From Pseudonocardia terrae (GTDB lineage: Bacteria; Actinomycetota; Actinomycetes; Mycobacteriales; Pseudonocardiaceae), in assembly GCF_021343995.1 (NCBI RefSeq), contig NZ_JAJTTE010000027.1, forward strand, positions 1 through 64,000: 64,000 bases of DNA, in the 5' to 3' direction. The notes below the pieces were generated by a model, which saw nothing but the letters and a program-made list of their open reading frames with translations, was not told where the DNA came from and searched no databases. Below, piece by piece: positions 40,919 through 51,690 of the stretch (its first letter is position 1; every line of letters begins with the position of its first letter). A program made the translations under genes and the position numbers.

Positions 40919-41197
40919 GAACGCTCACCCGAATTTCCCGGCCAGAATATGATCTGCGTCATGGCGATAGCCGTAATGCGTTCGTAATTTGCTTTCCGGC
41001 CTCGCGACACCGCCCTCCACCCGGGAGGACGGGCACGGGGTCACCGCCCGGACGGGCGGGTGCGTCAGCCGGCCCGGGCTCCCCACAGCTCCCTTGCGCG
41101 GGCCTCTCCCCACCGCACCCGTCAGGCCGGTATCCCGTTCTCCCCCGAGCGGGATCCGGCGGCCGTCGGGCGGTGCGATTCACGAGGATCCCCACCG

Positions 41198-41788
41198 GTG
41201 CCCGAGCACAAACCTGCCCTGCTGCGCTCCACCCTGGTCGCCGCCACCGCCGCGGCCGCCGCCTTCTTCGCCCTCGCGCCGGCCTCCACCGGGGCCACCG
41301 GGGCCACCGAGGCGCCCGCGCCCGCCACCGCGGCCGCTCCCGCCACGTCCGCCACCGCCCCCGTCGAGGCCGCGGTCCACACCGTCGCGTTCACCGCGCC
41401 CGCGCAGGCCGTCGGCGCCGCCACGGCCGGCCTCTCGCCCGCCGCCACGCGCGCCTCCGCGCTGTCGACGGCACTCGCGCAGATCGGCAAGCCCTACAGC
41501 TACGGCGCCGCCGGCCCGTCGGCGTTCGACTGCTCCGGCCTGACGAGCTTCGCGTTCAAGAACGCCGGCGTCTCGATCCCGCGCACCAGCAGCGCCCAGT
41601 CCACCGTCGGCACCCCGGTGTCGAAGGCCAACCTGCAGCCCGGCGACCTGGTGTTCTTCTACCAGCCGGTCAGCCACGTGGCCATGTACATCGGCAACGG
41701 CCAGGTCGTGCACGCGAGCACCAGCGGTCAGCCGGTGAAGATCAGCCCGCTGGACTCCATGCCGTTCAGCGGCGCCCGCCGGGTCTGA
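41198..41788 (+). CDS. Secreted NlpC/P60 (C40) peptidoglycan endopeptidase
   Basis: A 196-residue secreted protein. A signal peptide (basic start, then TLVAATAAAAAFFALAPAS) and an Ala/Pro/Thr linker precede a C-terminal NlpC/P60 domain of about 110 residues that cuts peptidoglycan stem peptides. The catalytic Cys is in FDCSGLTSFAF, and the His is in VSHVAMYIGNGQVVHAS. The preceding GKPYSYGAAG is also typical. GTG at 41198 gives the expected signal peptide. It stands alone after a complex upstream region, as expected of a tightly controlled cell-wall hydrolase. Confidence 0.93.
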   Translation: MPEHKPALLRSTLVAATAAAAAFFALAPASTGATGATEAPAPATAAAPATSATAPVEAAVHTVAFTAPAQAVGAATAGLSPAATRASALSTALAQIGKPYSYGAAGPSAFDCSGLTSFAFKNAGVSIPRTSSAQSTVGTPVSKANLQPGDLVFFYQPVSHVAMYIGNGQVVHASTSGQPVKISPLDSMPFSGARRV

Positions 41789-41826
41789 TCCGCCCGCTCC
41801 GACCCGTGGGGCGCCGGGAGGCGATC

Positions 41827-41832
41827 TAGGGT
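41827..41832 (+). promoter_or_regulatory. -10 element of the SDR gene, leaderless
   Basis: TAGGGT ends 7 nt before GTG at 41840 and overlaps the upstream in-frame GTG at 41831, which therefore cannot be the start if this promoter is used. Confidence 0.5.
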
Positions 41833-41839
41833 GGCGGCC

Positions 41840-42523
41840 GTGGAACCCCGGCCGCTCGCCCTCGTCACCGGCGCCTCCCGCGGGATCGGCGCCGCCACCG
41901 CCCGCGCCCTCGCCCCCACGCACGACGTGCTGCTGGGCGGGCGCGACACGGTGGCGCTCGAGTCCCTCGCCGCCGAGCTCGACGGCGCGCGGGCCTGGCC
42001 CGTCGAGCTGACGGACGACGGGTCCGTCGCCGCGGCCGTGGCCGGACTCGACCTCGAGCGGCTCGACGTCCTGGTGCACTCCGCCGGCGTCGGGCTGCTC
42101 GGCACGGTCGAGGAGACCGAGCCGGACACGTGGCGTCGCCAGTTCGAGGTCAACGTGGTCGCGGTGGCCGGGCTGACCCGGCTGCTGCTGCCCGCGCTGC
42201 GGGCCGCCCGCGGCGACGTCGTGCTGGTCAACTCCGGCTCCGGGCTCACCGCCCGGGCCGGCTGGGGCTCCTACGCCGCCAGCAAGTTCGCCCTGCGCGC
42301 CTTCGCCGACGCGCTGCGCGCCGAGGAGCCGGAGCTGCGGGTGACCTCGGTGCACCCCGGCCGCGTCGACACCGACATGCAGCGCGGCGTCGTGGCGCAC
42401 GAGGGCGGGGAGTACGACGGGTCGAAGTTCCTGCGGCCCGAGAGCGTCGCCGCCGCGATCCTCGCCGCGGTCACCGCGACCGACGACGCGCACGTCCCCG
42501 AGATCGTCGTCCGTCCCCGCTGA
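41840..42523 (+). CDS. Short-chain dehydrogenase/reductase
   Basis: A classical SDR of about 227 residues. LVTGASRGIGAATARAL gives the NADP-binding TGxxxGxG motif, HSAGVG takes the NNAG position, LVNSGSG supplies the catalytic Ser, and SYAASKFALRAF the YxxxK pair. The substrate is unknown. GTG at 41840 is preferred over GTG at 41831 because the -10 element overlaps the latter. The next gene follows 81 bp later with its own promoter. Confidence 0.9.
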   Translation: MEPRPLALVTGASRGIGAATARALAPTHDVLLGGRDTVALESLAAELDGARAWPVELTDDGSVAAAVAGLDLERLDVLVHSAGVGLLGTVEETEPDTWRRQFEVNVVAVAGLTRLLLPALRAARGDVVLVNSGSGLTARAGWGSYAASKFALRAFADALRAEEPELRVTSVHPGRVDTDMQRGVVAHEGGEYDGSKFLRPESVAAAILAAVTATDDAHVPEIVVRPR

Positions 42524-42591
42524 TCCGCTCCTACCGATCCCGCCCGCTGATCCGGCCGGGCGACAGCGGGTTCGCAGGACCCGCGCCTGGG

Positions 42592-42597
42592 TAGGGT
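42592..42597 (+). promoter_or_regulatory. -10 element of the UPF0158 gene, leaderless
   Basis: TAGGGT ends 7 nt before the ATG at 42605, deciding this start over the GTG at 42596. Confidence 0.5.
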
Positions 42598-42604
42598 GCG
42601 AGCC

Positions 42605-43381
42605 ATGCTCGATCCGGCGCAGGTCGACCTCGGCGAGCTGGCGGACGCCCTCGACGACCGCACTCCCGAGGTGCAGTGGTGGATCGACCCCCGCACGGGC
42701 CGGATCCTCTCGACGATGCCCGAGATCTACACCGGCGAGCCCGACGACTCCGAGGAGCTCGAGGAGCAGGGCTGGGTCGCGATCGAGCAGACCGGCTCCC
42801 GCGAGGGCTACCAGGACATGGCCGACTTCACCTCGGGCGTCCAGCACCGCCGGGCGGCCGAGCTGCTCGACCGCGCGCTCAACGGCCGCGGCGCGTTCCG
42901 CCGCTTCAAGAACACCCTCTTCGAGTTCCCCGAGGTGCGGGACCAGTGGTTCCGGTTCCGCGACGCGCGGGCCCGGCGACGCGCGCTCGCGTGGCTCGCC
43001 GACGCCGGGCTCGTCGACCCGGAGGCCGCGGAGCTCGCGGCGGCCGCATACCCGGACCCGGCCCCGGAGAACGAGGACCTGCCCGCCACGGTCGCCACGG
43101 AGCTCGCGACGCACTACGGCGACCGGTTGCACCAGGTCCTGCTGGTGGGGCCGTGGGCGAGCGGGGAGGGCTCGGTGGAGTCCGAGCTGGACCTGCTGGT
43201 GGTCCTCGAGGACCTGGAGTCGCCGTGGGCCGAGCTGCGTGCCGTGGAGTCGGTGCTGTGGCGGCACACCGAGCGCTCCGGCATCACGGTCTGCGCCTAC
43301 CCCGTCACGCAGGCCCAGCTGTCCCGGCCCGAGGAGCCGTGGCTCGTCCGCGCCCGCGCCGAGGCGGTGCGACTGCGGTGA
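42605..43381 (+). CDS. UPF0158 domain fused to a minimal-nucleotidyltransferase-like domain
   Basis: A 258-residue two-domain protein. Residues 1-140 are a UPF0158 domain (VQWWIDPRTGRIL, FRRFKNTLFEFPEVRDQW and RRRALAWLADAGL are typical). Residues 155-255 resemble a minimal nucleotidyltransferase (MNT): VLLVGPWASGEGSVESELDL corresponds to the GSxxxG-(S/T)DxD active site, but the Ser is Pro and the first Asp is Glu. The HEPN-like gene overlaps its stop by 4 bp, the usual HEPN/MNT pairing. Family limits are inferred by eye; the function is unknown. Confidence 0.7.
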   Translation: MLDPAQVDLGELADALDDRTPEVQWWIDPRTGRILSTMPEIYTGEPDDSEELEEQGWVAIEQTGSREGYQDMADFTSGVQHRRAAELLDRALNGRGAFRRFKNTLFEFPEVRDQWFRFRDARARRRALAWLADAGLVDPEAAELAAAAYPDPAPENEDLPATVATELATHYGDRLHQVLLVGPWASGEGSVESELDLLVVLEDLESPWAELRAVESVLWRHTERSGITVCAYPVTQAQLSRPEEPWLVRARAEAVRLR

Positions 43382-43854
43382 CGAACGCCCACGAGCGCGC
43401 GCCGGCGCCGCGGCCCGGTACGGCCCGCGCGCGCCGGGAGCTGGCCGCCGCCGAGCTGCTCGTCGGGAGCGGGTTCGCCGGGCAGGCGGTGGTCGCCGCC
43501 GCACGCGCCGCGCTGGAGTCCGCCCAGGTGGCGCTCGCGGCGCTCGACGAGACCCGCGACCAGCCGTCGGACGTGGTCTCGGCCTACGTCCGGCGGGTGG
43601 TCCGTGAGCGCGCGATGGATCCGGTGACGGGTCGGCTGCTGCGCTCGCTGCTCAACCGTGCCGCGCTCGCCGAGCGCTCCTGGGCGGCGGTGCCGCTCGA
43701 GGAGGCGCGGTCCGCGCTGGTCGACGCCGCCCTCGTCCTGGCCGAGGTCGACGGCTGGCTCGACGACCCGGCCCGCAGCGCCCCGCCCCCGACCGGCGCG
43801 ACCCGGCGCGCGGTGCGCCCGCTCAAGCGGCGCCGGGCCTCCGAGACGGGCTGA
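43378..43854 (+). CDS. HEPN-like helical protein, partner of the MNT-like gene
   Basis: A 158-residue all-helical protein. Residues 15-45 (ARRELAAAELLVGSGFAGQA with VVAAARAALESAQVALAAL) match the first two HEPN helices, and LLRSLLNRAALAERSW with EEARSALVDAALVLAEVDGWL the last two. The Rx4-6H ribonuclease motif of active HEPN toxins is absent; the only histidine is near the N-terminus. GTG at 43378 overlaps the MNT stop. It may be a non-nucleolytic HEPN protein. A hairpin follows its stop. Confidence 0.62.
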   Translation: MTNAHERAPAPRPGTARARRELAAAELLVGSGFAGQAVVAAARAALESAQVALAALDETRDQPSDVVSAYVRRVVRERAMDPVTGRLLRSLLNRAALAERSWAAVPLEEARSALVDAALVLAEVDGWLDDPARSAPPPTGATRRAVRPLKRRRASETG

Positions 43855-43873
43855 GCCTCGGGCCTCGGGCATC

Positions 43874-43899
43874 GGGCCTCGGGCCGAAGGCCGAGGCCC
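43874..43899. terminator. GC-rich hairpin between the HEPN-like gene and leuS
   Basis: GGGCCTCGGGCC and GGCCGAGGCCC pair around a GAA loop with one bulge. It is preceded by direct repeats of CCTCGGGC (43856-43884). It lies in the 46-bp convergent gap and could serve both genes. Confidence 0.7.
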
Positions 43900-43900
43900 G

Positions 43901-46744
<2,844 letters not shown>

Positions 46745-46766
46745 GATCCCGCTCTACCTCGAGGAT

Positions 46767-46786
46767 GAACCGTCCCGCGACGGTTC
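46767..46786 (-). promoter_or_regulatory. Perfect 8-bp hairpin in the leuS 5' leader
   Basis: GAACCGTC-CCGC-GACGGTTC lies 22 nt upstream of the leuS start. A TACCCT at 46931-46936 (minus strand) could be the -10, giving a leader of about 180 nt. No T-box or leucine-rich leader peptide is visible. The rest of the 46745-47036 gap shows nothing else. Confidence 0.35.
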
Positions 46787-47036
46787 GCCGGTCGGCCTGC
46801 TGCTGCGGTCGCCGGGAGCCGCGCGGCCGGATCGCGCCCGGCCCGGGCGGGGCCGTGGGTCGCTCCGGCGTGCGGCTCGGCGCGGCGCCGGTGAGGCCGG
46901 GCATCCGGCGGGCCGTGGAACGCGATACCCAGGGTAACGCCGCTGGCCGACGGGCTTCGACGGGGTTGCGCCAGGGCCGGTCCCGCCCGGCGGCGAGGGC
47001 CCGCCGGGGCCGCGCCGGGTGCTCGCGAGGCCGAAC

Positions 47037-47042
47037 TACCCT
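47037..47042 (+). promoter_or_regulatory. -10 element of the SdpI-like gene, leaderless
   Basis: TACCCT ends 6 nt before the GTG at 47049. Confidence 0.45.
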
Positions 47043-47048
47043 GGTGAC

Positions 47049-47489
47049 GTGCCCGCGACCCTCCGCCTCGTCCTCGGTGTGCTCTTCGTCCTGGCCGGCG
47101 TGGCGCTGGTCACGGTCGCCGTGCTGGGGGCCCGCTCGAGGCTTCCGCGCAACCGCTGGGCGGGCGTCCGTACCGCCGCCACCCTCGAGTCGGCGCCCGC
47201 GTGGGTCTCGGCCAACCGCGTCGCGGCCCCGCCGCTCGGCGCCGCCGGGGCGGTCTGTCTCTTCGCCGGCGTCGTGCTGCTGGCCGGGCCGTCCGCCGTG
47301 CTCGGCTGGATCGTCACCGTGGTCGGCGTCGTCGGCGCGCTGGTGCTCGCCGGGGTCGGCGGCGCGCTGGGCGACCGCGCGGGCCGGATCGAGACCGCCA
47401 CCCGGGCCGCCGAGTCCGCCGCCGGTGGCTGCACCGGCTCCTGCGCGGGCTGCGACCTGGTCGCGGGCTGCCGCACCGCCCCGCGCTGA
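47049..47489 (+). CDS. SdpI-like membrane protein with a cysteine-rich tail
   Basis: A 146-residue protein with three membrane helices and the loop RNRWAGVRTAATLESAPAW between TM1 and TM2, which matches the SdpI/YhfL family (immunity to the killing factor SdpC in Bacillus). The C-terminal 30 residues hold four cysteines in GGCTGSCAGCDLVAGC, unusual for the family and possibly a metal or disulfide site. GTG at 47049 follows a leaderless promoter. Any immunity role is speculation; no toxin gene is nearby. Confidence 0.75.
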   Translation: MPATLRLVLGVLFVLAGVALVTVAVLGARSRLPRNRWAGVRTAATLESAPAWVSANRVAAPPLGAAGAVCLFAGVVLLAGPSAVLGWIVTVVGVVGALVLAGVGGALGDRAGRIETATRAAESAAGGCTGSCAGCDLVAGCRTAPR

Positions 47490-47587
47490 CCGCACCTCCG
47501 GCTCGCAGGGCCGGGGCAGGGTGTCGCCGAGCTCCGGCGCGCCCTGCCGCTGCTCCCACTTGCGCTGCTGCTCTCCCGGAGCTTCCG

Positions 47588-47651
47588 CATGATCGTCTTA
47601 CTCGTACGAACGTCCTACACGTACGTATGAACATGATCTCGTACGGACGTC
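47588..47651. repeat. AT-richer island with direct repeats at a convergent junction
   Basis: CATGATC occurs at 47588-47594 and 47632-47638, and CTCGTACGAACGTC (47601-47614) recurs with one change at 47638-47651. The palindrome ACGTACGT lies between them. The second copy runs into the DUF4333 stop codon. Confidence 0.7.
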
Positions 47652-47988
47652 AGAACGGCTTCCCGACCTGGTAGTTCCCGTCCCGGTCGAGGATGGTCAC
47701 CGGGACCGAGCGGATCACCGCGCCCTGCTGCACCTGGCAGAACAGCACCAACTGCGGATACACGACGACCTGTTGCGGGCACTGCAGCGGCGCCGACGCG
47801 AGCGCCGCGGTCGCCGGGTCGGCCGCGAGCACCGCCCGCACGTCGCGTTCGAGCTGGGCCCCGTCGAGGGTCCGCGGCGGGGCCGGGGTCGGGGTGCCCG
47901 CCACGAGGACCGCGCAGGAGGTCAGCAGCGGCGCGAGCGCCGCCGCCGCAACGAGACGGGCGCGGGACGCAGCGGGACGGGCGGGCAT
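47650..47988 (-). CDS. DUF4333-like lipoprotein
   Basis: A 112-residue exported lipoprotein. The signal sequence (RARLVAAAALAPLLTSC) ends in an LTSC lipobox near residue 25. The mature part has the DUF4333-type spacing: a CP near residue 68, a second cysteine in LVLFCQVQQG and VPVTILDRDGNYQVG at the end. ATG at 47988 is chosen because it places the signal peptide correctly. Function unknown. Confidence 0.75.
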   Translation of the reverse strand: MPARPAASRARLVAAAALAPLLTSCAVLVAGTPTPAPPRTLDGAQLERDVRAVLAADPATAALASAPLQCPQQVVVYPQLVLFCQVQQGAVIRSVPVTILDRDGNYQVGKPF

Positions 47989-48118
47989 CCGGCCTCCCTG
48001 GGTCCGTCTCGGTCCGTGCGGGCCTCCAGGGTCCCCGCACGACCGCACCGGGGGAAGGTCCGGCAGGTCACGAACGCGTTGCCGAACGCGGGCCGGGCAC
48101 CCGCCCCGAGGGCTCGGC

Positions 48119-48712
48119 TCAGTTCAGCCCGATCTCCACCGGGAAGGTCGACAGCAGCGCCAGCGGCGCGCCCTGCCGGCGCAGCACCCGGCCCCAGAGG
48201 TCGGCGTGCCGCTCGGTGGTGACGTCGTCGGGCAGGCCCGGGACCACGAACCAGTCCCCGCGGGCGATCTCCCCGGCCAGCTGCCCCGAGTCCCAGCCCG
48301 AGTACCCGGCGAAGACCCGCAGCCCGCGGACCCGCGGTTCCACCGCGGCGGGCTCGCTGTCCAGATCCACCAGCACGACCGGGCCGTTCACCGCGACCAC
48401 GCCCTCGATGCCGTCGGCCCGCTGGCCGGGCCGCAGGCTGGCGAGGCACAGCGCGGTGGTGCCGTCGACCGGGCCGCCGACGAAGACGGACCCGGGACCC
48501 GACGCCAGCGGCGCCCAGCGGGGGAGGACGTCGCGCACCGACGCCTCCGACGGCCGGTTGAGCACCACGCCGAGGCTGCCGTGCTCCCGGTGCTCGACCA
48601 GGTAGACGACGGTGCGGGAGAAGTTGGGATCGGTGAGGTTCGGTGCGGCCACCAGAAGGGTGCCCGGTCCGACCGGAGCGGTGGCCTGCCTGCCGGGGCG
48701 GTCGTCCCTCAC
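48119..48712 (-). CDS. YqgE/AlgH family protein (UPF0301)
   Basis: A 197-residue UPF0301 protein. Diagnostic segments are GTLLVAAPNLTDPNFSRTVVYL near the N-terminus (split as GTLLVAAPNL and FSRTVVYLVEH), GVVLNRPSE, VFVGGPVDG and RVFAGYSGWDSGQL. The fold is known but the biochemical role is not. GTG at 48712 is used; the promoter region (48713-48755) is shared with the divergent MFS gene. Confidence 0.92.
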   Translation of the reverse strand: MRDDRPGRQATAPVGPGTLLVAAPNLTDPNFSRTVVYLVEHREHGSLGVVLNRPSEASVRDVLPRWAPLASGPGSVFVGGPVDGTTALCLASLRPGQRADGIEGVVAVNGPVVLVDLDSEPAAVEPRVRGLRVFAGYSGWDSGQLAGEIARGDWFVVPGLPDDVTTERHADLWGRVLRRQGAPLALLSTFPVEIGLN

Positions 48713-48743
48713 GCGCCCATATTCCCACCCCGGCCTCGGGCCG

Positions 48744-48749
48744 TACGCT
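48744..48749 (+). promoter_or_regulatory. -10 element of the MFS gene, leaderless
   Basis: TACGCT ends 6 nt before the GTG at 48756. Confidence 0.45.
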
Positions 48750-48755
48750 CCACCC

Positions 48756-50072
48756 GTGTCCGTCCCGAACCCCGCTCCGCCGGCGACCCCGGCGGCCGGG
48801 GACGCGGACGCCGTCAAGGTGGGCGTCCGCGCGCTGCTCCGCGGTCGGGGGTTCCGCAGGCTGCTGATCTCGCGGGTCCCGGCGCAATGGGGGGACGGCT
48901 TCTTCCAGGCCGCGCTCGGCGGGGCGGTGCTGTTCAACCCCGAGCGTCAGGCGGATCCGCTCGCGGTGGCGGCGGGGCTCGCGGTGATGCTGCTGCCGTA
49001 CTCGTTCGTCGGGCCCTTCGCCGGAGCCCTGCTCGACCGCTGGGACCGCCGCCGGGTGCTGCTCCTGGCGAACCTGCTGCGCGGAGTGCTGATCGCGCTC
49101 GTCGCGGTGGCGGTCGGGACGGGGGTGGCGGGTCCGCCGCTCTATCTCGGCGCACTCGCCGTCGTCGGCGTGAGCCGGTTCGTCGGGGCGGGGCTGTCGG
49201 CGGCGCTGCCGCACGTCGTCGAGCCGCGCAACCTCGTCGAGGCCAACGTCGTGGCATCGACCGCCGGGGCCGCGTCGGCCGCGTTGGGTGGCGTGATGGC
49301 GATCGGCGTCCGCGAGCTGGTCGGGCCCGGCGACGCCGGTTCCGGGGTGACCACGGCGCTGGCGGTCGTCGGGTCGCTCGTCGCGGCGCTCGCGGCGGCC
49401 GGGTTCGCGAAGGGCGTGCTCGGGCCGGACGGGACCGAGGCACGCAGCCGGGTCGCCGCCGTCGCCCGCGGGTGGCTGGACGGCGCCCGCGCGGTCGTAC
49501 GGGTCCCCACCGCGAGCGCGGCCTTCTGCGCGGTGGGCGCGCACCGGCTGGCCTTCGGCACGAGCACGCTGCTGTCGCTGCTGCTCTTCCGCTACGCGTT
49601 CCACGACTCCGGCATCTGGCGCGCGGGACTCGCCGGGGTCGGGCAGGTCGTGACGGCCGCCGGGGCCGGGATCGGCGTGGCGGCGCTGGTCACACCGTGG
49701 CTCACCCACCGCCTCGGCCGCGCGACCACGGTCCGGACGGGGCTCGTCGTCGCCGCGCTGGCGCAGGTGGGCGTCGCGGTCGTGACGACGATCCCGACGG
49801 TGCTGGCCGGGGCCTTCGTGCTCAGTACCGCCGGGCAGGTGGTCAAGCTGTGCGCCGACGCGACCATCCAGCAGGAGACCGCCGACGAGGCCCGCGGCCG
49901 GGTCTTCGCCCTGTACGACGCGCTGTTCAACACCTGCTACGTCGTCGCGGTCGCCGCGGCGGCCCTGCTCGCCCCGCCCGACGGCGACTCGCCCTGGCTG
50001 CTGGGGTCGGCCGCCGTCGTCTACCTGCTGGGCCTGGCCGGCCACGAGACACAGCTGCGCCGCCGCGCCTGA
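48756..50072 (+). CDS. Major facilitator superfamily transporter
   Basis: A 438-residue MFS permease with about 12 helices. The cytoplasmic loop 2-3 motif appears as GALLDRWDRRRVLLLANLLRG near residue 95, and a degenerate copy as HRLGRATTVRTGL near residue 325. A short cytoplasmic N-terminus starts at GTG 48756. Substrate unknown. Array C of the palindromic repeats begins inside its last codons. Confidence 0.88.
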   Translation: MSVPNPAPPATPAAGDADAVKVGVRALLRGRGFRRLLISRVPAQWGDGFFQAALGGAVLFNPERQADPLAVAAGLAVMLLPYSFVGPFAGALLDRWDRRRVLLLANLLRGVLIALVAVAVGTGVAGPPLYLGALAVVGVSRFVGAGLSAALPHVVEPRNLVEANVVASTAGAASAALGGVMAIGVRELVGPGDAGSGVTTALAVVGSLVAALAAAGFAKGVLGPDGTEARSRVAAVARGWLDGARAVVRVPTASAAFCAVGAHRLAFGTSTLLSLLLFRYAFHDSGIWRAGLAGVGQVVTAAGAGIGVAALVTPWLTHRLGRATTVRTGLVVAALAQVGVAVVTTIPTVLAGAFVLSTAGQVVKLCADATIQQETADEARGRVFALYDALFNTCYVVAVAAAALLAPPDGDSPWLLGSAAVVYLLGLAGHETQLRRRA

Positions 50073-50207
50073 AGCGCATAACGTCTCAGGAGCGGCCCCA
50101 GAACAGCACTTTGGAGCCATAACGCGACAGAACCGCCTCGGAGATCGCGTTATGGTTCCATCACGCGTCAGGACAGGCTCGTAGATCGCGTCAGAGGTTC
50201 TCGGCCG
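50065..50207. repeat. Array C: palindromic units at a 41-bp period
   Basis: Units start at 50065 (diverged, right half kept), 50106 (GCACTTTGGAGCCATAACGC), 50147 (GCGTTATGGTTCCATCACGC) and 50188 (left half only), each exactly 41 bp apart. The spacers share a GNCTCGNAGATC end. The array fills the 118-bp convergent gap and runs into the ends of both the MFS and pcnA genes, lying in the opposite orientation to array A as judged by spacer sequence. Confidence 0.87.
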
Positions 50208-51690
50208 CCCAGGCCCGCAGCTCCCGTTCGGCCTGCTCCGGGCTCATCGGCCCGTGCTCCATCCGCAGCGCCAGCAGGTGCTTGTAGGCCTTGCCGACCT
50301 GCGGGCCCGGCGGGATGCCGAGGATCCCCATGATCGCGTTGCCGTCGAGGTCGGGCCGGATGGCGTCGAGCTCCTCCTGCTTGCGCAGCTCCGCGATCCG
50401 GTCCTCGAGCGAGTCGTAGGAGCGCTGCAGCGCCGCGGCCCGCCGCCGGTTGCGGGTGGTGCAGTCGGAGCGGACGAGCGCGTGCAGCCGGTCGAGCAGC
50501 GGCCCGGCGTCGGTGACGTAGCGGCGCACGGCCGAGTCCGTCCACTCGCCCTTCCCGTAGCCGTGGAACCGCAGGTGCAGGTAGACGAGCTGGCTGACGT
50601 CGTCGACCACGTGCTTCGGGTAGCGCAGGTCGCGCAGCCGCTTGCGGACCATCTTCGCGCCGACGACCTCGTGGTGGTGGAAGCTCACCCGGCCGTCCGA
50701 CTCCTTGCGGCGGGTCGGCGGCTTGCCGACGTCGTGCAGCAGCGCCGCGAGCCGCAGCACGAGGTCCGGCCTGCCCGGCTCCTCGCGCTCGATCGCCTGC
50801 TCCATGACGACGAGCGAGTGCGTGTAGACGTCCTTGTGTTGCATGTGCTCGTCGATCGCGAGCCGCATCGCCGGTACCTCGGGCACCACGTACTCGGCCA
50901 GCCCGGTGTCGACCAGCAGCTCGATCCCGCGCCGCGGGTGCGCGCCCAGCAGCAGCTTCGAGAACTCGGCCTGGATCCGCTCCTTGGTGATCCGGCTGAG
51001 CTCGCCGGCCATCGCCGACATCGCCGAGGTGACCCGCTCGGCCGGGGTGAAGCCGAGCTGGGAGACGAACCGGGCGGCGCGCAGCATCCGCAGCGGGTCG
51101 TCGGCGAAGGAGTCCTGCGGGGCCGCGGGGGTGTCCAGGACGCCGGCCGCCAGCGCGGCGAGGCCGCCGTAGGGGTCGACGAAGCGGCGGTCACCGGACG
51201 CGGTGTGCACCTCCACCGCCATCGCGTTCACCGTGAAGTCGCGGCGGACCAGGTCGCCCTCGAGGGTGTCGCCGAACCGGACGAGCGGCTTGCGGCCGAC
51301 GCGGTCGTAGGCGTCGGCCCGGAAGGTCGTGATCTCGAGGGTGTCGTCGCCGCGGCGCACGCCGACGGTGCCGAACTCGATGCCGGTGTCCCAGGTCGCG
51401 TCCGCCCAGCCGGAGACGATCTCGAGGACGCGCTCGGGCCGGGCGTCGGTGGTGAAGTCGAGGTCCGACCCGGTGCGGCGGAGCAGCGCGTCGCGGACGC
51501 TGCCGCCGACGAGGTAGAGCGTGTGCCCCGCCGCGCGGAACCGGTCGCCGAGCTCGTCGGCGACGGCGGGGATGTCGAGCAGCTCCACGAGCGCATTCTC
51601 CTGCGCGCGCCGCAGCGCGTCGGGCTGGTCCGGGGCGGCTTCCGGCTCGGCCAGGGTGGCGGTACCGGAGGTCACGGGCGGGGAAGACAC
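50191..51690 (-). CDS. pcnA: CCA tRNA nucleotidyltransferase
   Basis: A 499-residue class II nucleotidyltransferase that adds or repairs the tRNA 3' CCA. The catalytic head shows LVGGSVRDALL near residue 55, DLDFTTDARPE (DxD) and RRDFTVNAMAV; the C-terminal half has an HD domain (LAALLHDVGKPPTR). GTG at 51690 is used because the open frame beyond it is low-complexity. It is divergent from the NUDIX gene, as in mycobacteria. Confidence 0.96.
   Translation of the reverse strand: MSSPPVTSGTATLAEPEAAPDQPDALRRAQENALVELLDIPAVADELGDRFRAAGHTLYLVGGSVRDALLRRTGSDLDFTTDARPERVLEIVSGWADATWDTGIEFGTVGVRRGDDTLEITTFRADAYDRVGRKPLVRFGDTLEGDLVRRDFTVNAMAVEVHTASGDRRFVDPYGGLAALAAGVLDTPAAPQDSFADDPLRMLRAARFVSQLGFTPAERVTSAMSAMAGELSRITKERIQAEFSKLLLGAHPRRGIELLVDTGLAEYVVPEVPAMRLAIDEHMQHKDVYTHSLVVMEQAIEREEPGRPDLVLRLAALLHDVGKPPTRRKESDGRVSFHHHEVVGAKMVRKRLRDLRYPKHVVDDVSQLVYLHLRFHGYGKGEWTDSAVRRYVTDAGPLLDRLHALVRSDCTTRNRRRAAALQRSYDSLEDRIAELRKQEELDAIRPDLDGNAIMGILGIPPGPQVGKAYKHLLALRMEHGPMSPEQAERELRAWAAENL

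Noticed and set aside
40800..41197. c-di-AMP (ydaO) riboswitch before the NlpC/P60 gene
   Set aside because: Expected from family context, but none of the conserved ydaO sequence blocks could be found by eye.
46745..46936. T-box or leucine attenuator upstream of leuS
   Set aside because: No T-box sequence and no leucine-rich leader peptide; only one small hairpin.
47049..47988. SdpABC-type toxin/immunity locus
   Set aside because: Only the SdpI-like protein is present; the neighbouring lipoprotein is DUF4333-like and no toxin precursor was found.
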